DNA from: Sitta carolinensis
Lineage: Eukaryota > Chordata > Aves > Passeriformes > Sittidae
DNA length: 64,000 bases
Reading direction: 5' to 3'
Assembly: GCA_032173965.1 (NCBI GenBank)
Contig: CM063298.1
Span: 10,601,501-10,665,500 of the forward strand
Shown here in pieces: positions 33,101 to 45,100 of this stretch (positions within the stretch are counted from its first letter, which is position 1; each line of letters opens with the position of its first letter). Under the pieces are notes generated by a model, which was not told the DNA's origin, made no database searches, and worked only from the letters and a program-made list of their open reading frames with translations. A program made the translations under genes and the position numbers.

Positions 33101-36100
33101 ACGAGAGGGAAGGCCCTGGGCCAGCAGGTGCTGGCCATGCACGAGGAGTTCCAGGAGGGCTACCAGGAGTTCTCAGAGCGAGCCTACAACTGCCTGGACC
33201 TGGCCAGTGGGGTAGGTGGGAGCAGCCTGGGGATGCCAGCAGCACAGCCCTGTCTGCAGGGAGCAGCTCCCTCTGCCACAGAGCTCTGGGTCCTCCTGCC
33301 CAGCTCGTCCCTCCCTTTGTGGTGGTCTGAGCTGTCCCTGCAGGGGACAGGGGGCTGCAGACACCCGGGGGTTCTTGCAGCTCCATATCTCAGAGCCAAG
33401 CAACGAGCCAGGCTGGAAAAGGGCACTCCTGGAGGGGCTGGGTCCAGCTCTGCCCCCTCAGCTCGGGGAGGACCTGGAGCACATCCAGAGGAGGGAGAGG
33501 AGCTGGGACAAACCCTGAGAGGGACCCCTGGGGGAGCTGGGGGTGCTCAGCTGGAGCAGAGCAGACTCTGGGGTGCCCTCCTCACTCCCTGCAGCTCCTG
33601 AGAGGGGGCTGTGCCCAGGGGGGTGGGCTCTGAATGCAGCAGCACTGACACAGCCAGGGGGCTCAGCCTCGGGCTGCACCAGGGAAACACAGGCTGAGAG
33701 CAGGGAAAAGGATTTATGGACAGAGTGATACAGTGCTGGAATGTTCTGCCTGGGGAGGTGGTGCAGTGCCCATCCTTGGGTGTGTTTAAACCAGCCTGGC
33801 TGTGGCACTGGGTGCCAAGGGCTGGGTGAGGGGTTGGGGCTGGATTGGACTTGATGATCCTGGAGGGCTCTGCCAACCTGGGGATTCTGGGATTCCAACC
33901 TGGGGATTCTGGGATTCTGTGAAAAGACCTTTGAGATCAAGTCCCAGCTATGACCCAGCACCTCCTCATCAACTAAAGCATGGCCCCGAGTGCCACATCC
34001 AGGTTTTTTTTAAAACATGTCCAGGGACAGTGACTCCAGCACCTCCCTGGGCAGATAATTCCAGTGCCCAATCACTCTTCCAGTGGAGAAATTTTTTCAG
34101 ATGTCTGAGCTAAAGTTCCCCTGGCACAGTTTGAGTCCAGCATACCTTGCTGGTTCAGTGAGTGCTTCTGTGGGTTTTTGGTGGTGGTGGTGTGACCTTC
34201 AGGGTAAGAGTGTGGAAATAGCCCATCTTGCCTCCAGACTGCAGTTAGCACTTGTTGGCCATCCTGGAGGGCCCTGGGCTCAGCCATGGGATGGCACAGG
34301 AGTGTCCTTGACCCTGTGGAGGGTGGCCAGGGGAGTGTCTTGATCCTGGTGGATAAGACGAGGAAACACCTCTGGGCTGGGAGGTGGCAGGAACTTCTGC
34401 AGTGCCTCCTCCCAGCTCAGGACTCGCTGTCCCCATCCCCACAGGAGTTTGAGCAGGATGCCCTGGGCTTCCAGCAGAAGGTGGAGGACATTGACCGTCG
34501 GCTGGGCACCGTGTTCAGCCAGGCCTTCAGTGATGTCCCGGACCTGGAGCACGTCCTCAAGGTCTGTGTGCCCCTCCCTCCCCTCCCTGTGAGCCCCACA
34601 GAGGCCACAACGGGCAGGAGCTGCAGCTGTGGGGCTGGGGTTCCCCCAGGGATGGGCAGTGGGACAGAGACACTGTGGGTTGGGTGCTCAGACCTGTGGG
34701 TGCCCCCTGAGCTCTGCAGCTGGGAGAGCTCCTGCTCTTCTCCTGGCACAAACAGAAGAGCACTGTGCTTTTTTGAGATTTATCTTTACTTGGTCAAAAC
34801 GTGCTTTAGTTTGTAGTCAATTTATCCTTTGCTCTTAGTGTAAAATCTCTTTCCAACTCATCCCAGCCTTTGTCCAGTGACCACTACTTTCAGCGATCTT
34901 TATTATCAGCCATCTTTTGTTCTTCTCTATCAAAACTTGCTTTCATTTCTGGAGAACCTTCTGCTAAGCATTCAGATTTGTAAATTCCCCTTTGCTCAGG
35001 TTGGGGGAGAGCAGGCAAAGAAAGGACTCAAATCAGGATTTTGTGTGGCAGCTTTTCCCCCTCCTCCCAGGGAGACCAGTGAAACTCCTGCCACCCCAAA
35101 GCCTGATTTGAGTCCTTTCTTGGACTGCTCTTCACCTCACGGCCACGAGGTGTTTGTGGCATCCATTTGTGTAACAAAAACAACAAAGACATTCTTCGTG
35201 AGATGGTTTAGTGGTGGCATTCAGCCAAAGTTGATCTTGGAGTCCTTTTCAAACCTTAATGTCTCCATGAAAGGCAGGAACTACTTGGGAGAGCTCTGGG
35301 GTGGAATCCTTCCCTTTGACCAAGCGTCCATCTGTGCAGACCTTTGAGTTACTGAGGAAGACAAGGCTCCTGCATCAGTGAGGAAAATCCCGGGGGGACT
35401 TTGTGCAGGAGTGTGACTTTCCCATTTTTTTCCCCTGCACAGCTGCTGGCCATGTTCCGGAACCTTCTGGAGCGCCCTGTGCTGGCTTCAGTTGCTGCTG
35501 ACAAGGTCCCTGTGCTCCTCAGCATGTTCAGCACTGCCCTGGACCAGGCCAGGCTCACCTACACCAGGCACACCCAGGCAGGGCTGCAGCTCGGTGGGTG
35601 CCATGGCAGCAGCAAAACTGATTTTACAGGGAACTGGATTTAGGCTAATTTAAGGAGGAAAATAATTTGCTTTTGCTAAGGAAGCCAGAACTTCCCAAAT
35701 CACAGAGGTTTTCAGCTTCTGTGGTTCCTAGTGGAAAGGGAAATGCCTGGGAATGCTCTGTTCTTGGCATTAAAGCAGTGCCAATATCCTTGTTTGAAAT
35801 GTGCCTGTGTGAGGTGTGGCTGGGATTGAAGGCTCATGCTGAGCTTTGCCCTTGAAAGGCTGCAAATGCAAGGGGCAGGGGGGAATTCGGGGTTTGATCA
35901 GGCTTTTCCAGGTTTATTGTTTCACTGAGAGAGCCAGAGGGCACAGCCTCAGGCTGCACCAGGGGAAATGCAGGCGGGGGGGAAAAAGGTTTTCACAGCA
36001 AGAGTGATAAAGTGCTGGAATGTTCTGCCTGGGGAGGTGGTGCAGTGCCCATCCCTGGGTGTGTTTAAACCAGCCTGGCTGTGGCTCTGGGTGCCAGGGG

Positions 36101-39100
36101 CTGGGTGAGGGGCTGGGGCTGGGCTGCACTCGATGGTCCTGGAGGGCTCTGCCAACCTGGGAATCCTGGGGTTCTGGGATTCTGGATTCTGTGCCTGGTG
36201 ATTCTGGGATTCCAACCTGGAGATTCTGGGATCCTGGGATTCTGGGATTCCAACCTGGGTATCCTGGGATTCTGGATTCCAGCCTGGTGATTCTGGGATT
36301 CTGGGATTCCAACCTCGGGATTCTGGGATTCCAACCTGGAGATTCTGGGATCCCGGGATTCTGTGATTTTGGGATTCCAGCCTGGTGATTCTGGGATTCC
36401 AGCCTGGTGGCTCTGTGATTCCGGGATTCCAACCTGGGGATCCTGGGATTCCAACCTGGGGATTCTGGGAGTCTGGGATTCCACCCTGGTGTCTCTGTGG
36501 CTCTGGGATGCCAGCTGGTGCCTCTGTGGCTCTGGGATGCCAGCCTGGTGTCTCTGTGGCTCTGGGATGCCAGCTGGTGCCTCTGTGGCTCTGGGATGCC
36601 AGCCTGGTGGCTCTGTGGCTCTGGGATGCCAGCTGGTGCCTCTGTGGCTCTGGGATGCCAGCTGGTGCCTCTGTGGCTCTGGGATGCCAGCCTGGTGGTT
36701 CTGGGATGCCAGCCTGGTGTCTCTGTGTCTCTGGGATGCCAGCTGGTGTCTCTGTGGCTCTGGGATGCCAGCCTGGTGGTTCTGGGATGCCAGCCTGGTG
36801 CCTCTGTGGCTCTGGGATGCCAGCTGGTGCCTCTGTGGCTCTGGGATGCCAGCCTGGTGGTTCTGGGATGCCAGCCTGGTGTCTCTGTGTCTCTGGGATG
36901 CCAGCTGGTGTCTCTGTGGCTCTGGCCGTGTGACACGGTGCCCCTGTGCCCTGCAGGGTTCCCTCCCCTGCACAAGAACGTCCCTCCCGTGGCCGGGGCG
37001 CTGCGCTGGGCGCGGGAGCTGCGGGCGCGGATCCAGAGGCCCTTGGAGCACCTCAGGCTCATCCCGTGGCTGTGAGTGTCTGCCCCAGAGAAATTCCTTT
37101 GTGACCGTGGGGAAACCTCCTCTCTGGTCACTCTTCAGGCATTCCTGCTGTGTGGAATGCTCTGCAGTGGCTGGAGCTGGAGCAGTCCTGGGTGGAGAGG
37201 TGGGGGGCTCTGGAGCCGTTCTCTTCCCGGCCACCTCTGGAATTTGGAGCATTTTCATTGGATTGGGTTGGAGTGATGGAGAGGCTCAGTGGCATCACTG
37301 ACACAGCCCTAGGTTGCAATTAAAATAGGTTTTGCACTGATATTCCTGTCAGCACGGTCTGCAGGACCTCCCTGGCAGCAGCCCAGCAGAAGAGAACTTC
37401 CTGAGCAGGAAACAAAGGAACCCAAGATCAAAACCAAACCAGGGCTGGAATTCCCATTGTCCCTGCATTTAGCATTGATTTTAGCCCTCTGGTCAGAGCA
37501 GTTAGAGCCAAGTCCTTCAGCAGGGGGGTTGAGGCTCTTCCCCATGTGCAACTTGAGAGGGAGAAAGGACTGAAAAGGAAAAAAAGATGTGTATGTATAG
37601 ATTTATATTATGTATTTATATATAATCAATATATGCTGTTGCATACATTTTGTATTTTTCTGTATATCATGTTATAATCATACATAATACAAGTATACAT
37701 ACACAATAAAACTTATATATATAATATATATATTACACTATATGCACAATATACTATAATACACAATATAATACACAATACAAATATACATAAATATTAT
37801 AATACAGTATTCTCTTTTTAAATAACTAAATGACAGTAAATCTAGACCTGCTATAGTTAACAATCTTTCTCTGGCTCTGATTATAATCTGAGCTGTCACT
37901 TCCATGGTTGTGAAAATTGCTTTTAGTGACCTGCAAGGCAAAAAGACACATTTTATTATCAACAAAGGATCTGTTTTGGAAGTGTCCCACTGCAACATGA
38001 GACCAAACAATTGCATATTTTCCCTTAGCACTGCAAGAAAAAAGGGCAATGACGGCACACATCGGCGAGCTTGTATCATTGTATATCCAGAATATACAAT
38101 TGTATGTGAATTATTGTATAGCTACACATAATTATTGTATGGCTATACATAATCTATAATGTGACCCTTTTCTGTTGTGCTGCAGGAGCTTGGACTCTGC
38201 CCATGGGAGAAGGGTGCTGCAGAAATATGAAGAAATGCTCCAGCTGCTCGACAGGTACAGCTCAGCTGTAGCTGAGGAAACATTCCCCTCCACTGTGGAG
38301 AATTTCTTTTATTTCATTCTTTTTCTTAAGGTTAAAATTAAAAGTGCAAGAGGTAGAATTTTTGTTTGGATTTGGATTTTTTTTAATCTTGAGTTACAGT
38401 TTTATTGATTGTGCTTTCTTTTTATATCTTAAGTTAATGAGGTAAAAATGGAGTACAGAGTAAGTTTTTAAGGGTTTAAGTTTAAATTAATTATGAGATG
38501 ATAATTGATTTTAATTTTTAATTTAATAATTAGATATTTTTAATTTTATAATTAGTTATTTTTTAATTTTATAATTAGTTATTTTTTAATTTAATAATTA
38601 GTTATTTTTGGTTTGCACTGTGGATTTTTCTAATTAATTATATAAAATTATTTAAACTGAAGAAGAAGAAGAAAACATTTATTTTTAATTTTGTTATATA
38701 TATTATTTTAAATTTTTCACTTTGTGATATAACACATTTTTATTTAATTACATACTTGTAATATATAATATAATTATATATTTAATTATATACTTATAGA
38801 CATGTTATAGTGTTATTATTCAATTTTGGAAGTTTTCCTTATGGCTTTAGGCTAAATGTAGTAGATCTTTGTGGATTGATGCCTTCTGGAGGCTGACCTG
38901 GAACAGACAGAGCAAAAGGATAAAGCAGTGATTTATTAAAAAGATTTTCTAAAAACTGTCTGTGACCTGTGAGATGCCAGGACCCCCATCCTGTGCCCCC
39001 ATCCCAGGGGTGCCTGCCTGGGTTTGAAGGACAGGTGTGTGCTGAGGAAGGCAGGAGCCTCCCTCAGAATGGAGAATGCAAACCCCCTCCCTCCAAATTA

Positions 39101-42100
39101 TAATCATTTTGAAATTAAGGGGCTCTCAGGCAAAGCTATGGGGATAGGAATAGCAGTTCTTTATGAGGAGAATTAAAATGAAAATGCAGTGCTACAAACC
39201 CCAACCCCTGGCAGAGTCAGAATCCCCCCTGCCCCCGTGGGTGGGGGTTGGGCAGAGCCATCCCATGGGTGCAGCTCCTGCAGGGGCACAGGGGGCTCTG
39301 CTGGGGCAGGGAGCTGCAGGGAGGGGCAGATTCCCTCTGGAGCTCCAGTGGAGCTGGAGCTGGGCCTGCTCTCCCTCTGGGAATGCAGGGGCAAGGCTGC
39401 CCTGGTGTCCCAAAGCCCACATTGTGTCCAGGCAGGAATGCTGGGCTCCTGCCCTGGGTGCAGCCTCTCCCAGGGGATGGGGTCAGTTTATCAGCCCTGG
39501 AATGAGACTCCGTGGCCCCTGAGCAGAGGCTATCCCCCTGGATAAGGATGGGTCCTGGCAGGGATAAAGAACACTGCCCCAGCTGGTTTTTAACAGCTGC
39601 CCATGAACAGAGACCCCCACACCCCCACCGTGCCCCAGCTCAGCAGCTGGGGATGGAACACACACTGCTGGGCACAGCCTGCACTGCAGCACAGACAGTG
39701 CCATGGTCTCTCCCAGACGAGTGGGGTCAGCTTCAGCCACCCCATGGCTTCAGCCACCCCAGCATCCCTGTGGCTTTAGGCTCCTGTTCTGCTCAGACCT
39801 TTGGAAACCCCCAGCTGCTGAAATATCCCATTAGGCTAAATGCTTTGGCAAGTCCATCTCCAAACCTGAATCCTCTGCTAAAACCAGTACTTGGGAGAGC
39901 TTTGCCCTCCTGCCTTGATGCTGGCACTGGATTTTGGGTGTTTGCCTTGGAAGCACTGTTGGTTGTGGAGATGCCATGGATGGGTTTTGAACATTCCTTC
40001 ACGTTCTCCAGTCCTCAGAGTAGACTTGGCTTCCACCCAGTTACAGCTGCACTCTCTGGCCTGGGACTATGATGTGGATGTTTCTCTTTCCTGGCAGGTA
40101 TCAGGAAAAGCTGTATTTAGACTGGTCCCAGACAGTGTCAGAAAAATCCCAGTACAACCTGATGCAGCCTCTCATCCGGCGAGACCCACAGACCAAACTG
40201 ATCACAGTCAATTTTGATCCCCAGGTAAGAGCTGCTGCCCCTCAGCTCTGCTGCCCCCCAGCTCTGCTGCCCCCCAGGCATGTCCTCGAGCTGGGGGGGA
40301 TACCTGGAGGGGCTGGCACTGGCTCTGTGCTCTCTGGAACCCTCCCATGGGGGTAACAAGGATCTACGTAGATCTGCTCTGCCTAAATATGACCTGCTCT
40401 GCCTAAATACGATCTGCTCTGTCTAAATACCAGCATTACAGTTGGAGCAGAGCAAATTCTGGTTAAAGGCAGTGGCAGGAAGTCCCTCAGGAGCCAGATG
40501 TGTGACTGGTGTCAGCATCAGAGCAGATACTGGTGTGGGGAGTGATGGCACATCATGAACAGATGCACACCCATGTTGTGTGTACCTGGAACCCAGCTTC
40601 TGAAAGGGTGCAAAACACCCAGGGGAGGTTTGGTTTGTGACTCCAGAAATCTTTGATGGAAGGGGGCACCAGAAGCAGTTGAGTCAGTGGGTTTGAGGCC
40701 ATGATACTACTTTTTAAATTATTTTTTATGCCAGTCGACCCAGCAAACCAAGAGAACTGGAGCTGTCTTACCTGTCACTTAGCTAATGGCCAGAGGCTCT
40801 TGCAGGAGCATTGTTGCTGAGACTTGTGAGGTGGCTTAGCCTTCATCTGAGAGGGAGTGCACAGGGCTGGGGATGGCTGAGATGATGGTGGCTTTTAGAG
40901 CTTAGTTGGTACTTAACAGAGCTGGGAAGAAATCCAGAGTCAGAGACCAATGGGAAACAGCTCCTGGTACAGACCAGGAGATATCCAGGCCCCTTTCCAG
41001 CTTGCTGCTTTGGGAATAAACCAGCAGGAACCCCCTGTGGTGCTCAGAATGGCTCGGAGGGGCTGGCAGGACTGTGCTGCCTCAGGGGTTGCTTTGGTTG
41101 AGATGACCCCCCGATGTATAAAAGTCTGTTTCCCAACCCAGCTGTCCAAGAAGGAGTCAGAAGTCTTCAGCTGATGCTCTCAAGGTTGTTTTATTGTTTC
41201 TTATCTCAGATATTTTCTGTCTGGGCTGCCCAGGTCTGTTCAGCAGGGCAGCCCCAGGCACACTGCCCTCCCCTGGGGGAGGCACTGTTTTTATACTACA
41301 AATTCCTGTTAGTTATTGACAGTGATGATCCAATGCCCATCACCTGTGTTAGACAGTTCCATTCTACTCCAATCCAATCCCCAAGTGCCACCATCCCCAA
41401 GAAGATGGGGTTAGGAAGAAGAAGGAAGGAGGACAGGACAATGCCCAAGTCCCTCTATCTTGCCCCCTAAACCCCCATGGTAAAAATCCCCAAAAATTCA
41501 CTTTTCACTCTACAACTGCTACTATCATGCTATCTAAACTTTTGTGCTCTTTAATTCTTCATTCCCAGGCGGTAATTTGTTCCCCAGGTCAAACTCAAAG
41601 CCGTGGAGACCCTGGGGTCTGTAAGCCCCCTGCCAGGGCTTTGGAGCCCCTGGCTGAGCTGGGATCACCCAGGACTGTCCCAGACACCTCCTGGGTTCTG
41701 ACCGTGCTGTGCTCAGCTCTGTGCCTTGCCTCCCCAGCTGGTAGCAGTGCTGAGGGAGGTGAGCTGCCTGGGGGCCAGCGGGGCAGGAGCCATCCCCCCG
41801 GCAGCAGCTGAGCTCCACTCCCGCAAGGAATCCTTCCGGCAGCTGGTGGCCAGCCTGGAGCTGATGGGGAACAGCTACAACAAGGTCCTGAGCACGGTGC
41901 TGCAGGTGGAATATCCCCTGGTGCAGGGGCAGCTGCAGGACATCGACCTGAGGCTGAGAGAGGCAGAAGAAACGCTGAGCTGGAAGATGGAGGGTGAGCT
42001 GTGTGTGACTCCTGGCTGTCCTCATGCTTCCCCTGGGCCCAGTCTCAGTGCCGGGTGCCCAGTGGCAGTTCCCAGTGGGACAGGGCACTCTGGCAGAGCC

Positions 42101-45100
42101 AGCACTGGGGAGATGAGGAGCAGAGTGCCTGCTCCTTGCTGGGACACAAACCCTGAGAGGGATGGATGAGGGAGCTGGGGATGCTCAGCTGGAGCAGAGC
42201 AGACTCAGGGGTGCCCTCCTCACTCCCTGCAGCTCCTGAGAGGGGGCTGTGCCCAGGGGGGTGGGCTCTGAATGCAGCAGCACTGACACAGCCAGAGGGC
42301 TCAGCCTCAGGCTGCACCACAGGAAATATAGGCCAGATGTCAGGAATTTTTTTTTTTATGGAAAAGGTGATAAAGTGCTGGAATGTTCTGCCTGGGGAGG
42401 TGGTGGATTCCCCATCCCTGGGTGTGTTTAAAACTAGACTGGATGTGGTGTCATGGTTTAGCTGAGGTGTTGGGGCTGGGTTGGACTCGATGGTCCTGGA
42501 GGGCTCTGCCAACCTGGGAATTCTGGGATTCCACATTCCCTTGATCCACTGGGTCTGTGCACAGGATCCTGCTCCCCCAGGTTTAGCCCAGGCTCTGAGC
42601 AGGAGAGGCTCTGGTGGTTCCTGCTGTGGCTTGTTGGGGTAAGAGAGAGGTAGAGGTGACTCTGCTGCTCAGGTAATGAATCTCTCACCTCAAGGATGAG
42701 TGAGAAATACGTGAGAGCACGGGGAAAAGGACAGAAGGAGAGAACACTAGAGCTTGGCCCAGCAGCTCTGAAAAGAGGGGGACAATCATCTCCTTTTCCC
42801 CAGGTGTCTGGGACCGCATCTCCAGCGTGATGGGCAATGTCTGCGACCTGGAGCACAGGGTGCAGAGAGCCAAGGACAACGTCGAGGAGATCCAGAGCAT
42901 CGTGCAGTCGTGGGGCTTGCCCATATTCGAGAGGAGGGGTCCCAAGAGGGAGGCAGTGCTGAGCCCGGAGGAGTGCCAGGAGCGCCTGGAACGGCGCTAC
43001 AGCCTCGTCAGGGAGGCTGGGCAGAGGGTGCACTCGCTGGTCAAGGTGAGGGGGCACCCTCAGGGCTGCCCTGTGCTAGCCCTGCGGCACTGAAAACATC
43101 CAGAGCTGCTTGAATGAACTCCCTGCGCCCTTTTGAAACCCTGCCCCGCTGTTAATTGATGTTGTCTCTGAGGAGCGGGCTGGGCTCCCAGCCCGGGCAG
43201 GACCGGCAGCAGCTGCAGCCCAGGGAAGGGTCTGGCTCCAGCCCTGGCTGCTGGAGAGCCACTAGAGGGGAGTGGTGCATCGGGTTTGGGATCCTGCTCC
43301 AAGGAAAAATCCCTTCTGAGCTGTTTGCCTGAGATCAGAGGCTGGGGCTGCCCCTTGGTTTCAGGCTTGATGTCCCTCTGCGGTGCAAGAGGTGATGCTG
43401 ACTGTCCAGGGAGAAGCTGAGTGACAGGAGAGAAACTGCTGTCCCAAAGCTTGGTGTTTCCCAGCAGTTTTGCCAAAGCTCAGAGTCCTGTGCAGGCCAG
43501 GAGAAGGCCCAAAGCTCTGCTCTGCACCTGCCAGCTGTTGTGCATGTCAGGCACAGCCCCTGGCCTGGAGGGAGATGGGTTATGGGCCCAGCCCTCTGCT
43601 GAGGGTCACCATCTGGCCTTGGACTCTGCAGAAAACCAGATGGGTCCATCGGGATGGGCCTTTGAGAGCCCCAGTTCTCCCTGCCCCAGGGGTGCAAAGC
43701 AGCCCCAAGCCCTGTGATCTCAGAGAAGAGGGAGGAGAACACGTGGAAACCTTCTAAGGCTCTTCTGCACTTTATCATCACCTTGAAGTGTTCCTGGAGA
43801 GCAAGCAGCCCTTGACAGGAACAAATCTTCCAAAACAGGAAGATCCACCTCCACGGGGCTGATGCTCCTGTGCTGCCCAGCATCAGCCCGTGGGTGTGGG
43901 CAGCTCTCTTTGGGACAGACTCAGCCCAGTTGTGTGTGAAGGCATCTTCCCTGTCTTCCAGGAAAACCAGAGCCTCCTCCTCGCAGACCCAGCCTCTGAT
44001 GCCTGGAAGGTGTACCTGGAGTACGTGGATGAGATAGTCCTGGATGGATTCTTCACTGCCATTGAGAGCTCGCTCAAGGACCTGCTGGAGAACACAGGTG
44101 ACACCTGGTTCCTGTCCCCTGCCTGCAGGGGCTGCTCAGCCTCTCCAAGGGGACAGCTCTACTTGTGTTCCCTCGTACTCCACGGGTGTTCTCCCTGGCT
44201 TTCCTCTGGCTCTGGAGCCTCCAGGAGGGGAGGGTGACCCCACCTCTGGTCACTGGAATGCTCAGGGGGAGGGCTGGAGGTGGCTGTGCACTGTTTGCAA
44301 GGGTTGATGGAGGGAGGCAGTCGAGGCTTCCTCCTCCCTCTGTGCTTGGACATCAGTCACCCCCACCCTGCCATGCCCAAAGCGACAGGGGGGCACCATC
44401 CCTCCTCAGAGGGGAGTCTCAGGAGCCAGTTCTGCTCCTGAAAGGCACAAAATAAACCCCTCAGTCCTGGGCAGAGGCGAGCTGGGTTCAGGAGCCCAGT
44501 CCAGCCCTCCTTGCTCTGCTGAGAGCAGCTTGTGTGCAGCTAAAGCACATCTCCAGGAACGCTTCCCTTCTGGATGTGGAGGCACAATGAGCCGGAGAAT
44601 TGCAGGCAGTTCCTCACCATCTTGTTAAAAACTTGCATATGTTGTCACATTTGCATCTGACTTCAGTTTCTGGTTGCTATTTGGTTTGGGTTTTTTCATG
44701 CCTTTCACCACTAAATTAACGAGACACTTGGTTCCTGTTGTTTTTCTCCTCTGCAAGAACTGCTCAGCTCTCAGACTCCCTCTGATCAGCTGGAGAGCCT
44801 GGTCTCTTCAAGCCTTTCCTCCTCAGGGGGTTTTCTGGCCCTTAAATCACTTGTGCCTCATCTGTTCCCCCTGCCTTTGGTGGGTACCACAGCACAGCTC
44901 GTTTGCCAGCACCTCCATGGGTTGTGCAGGCACCAGTGAAGTGAGTGTCTGCCACCACACCCTCCTGCTGTCCCTGCAGGGCACGTGTCCTCTTGTTATA
45001 GGACATTAGGGGTGGCTCAGGAAGCTTTGAAAAAGACCCTGACATCTCTGTCCTTTCCCACCAGATCCCAAGGCAGGGCTTGCTCCCCTGTTTGAGGTGC

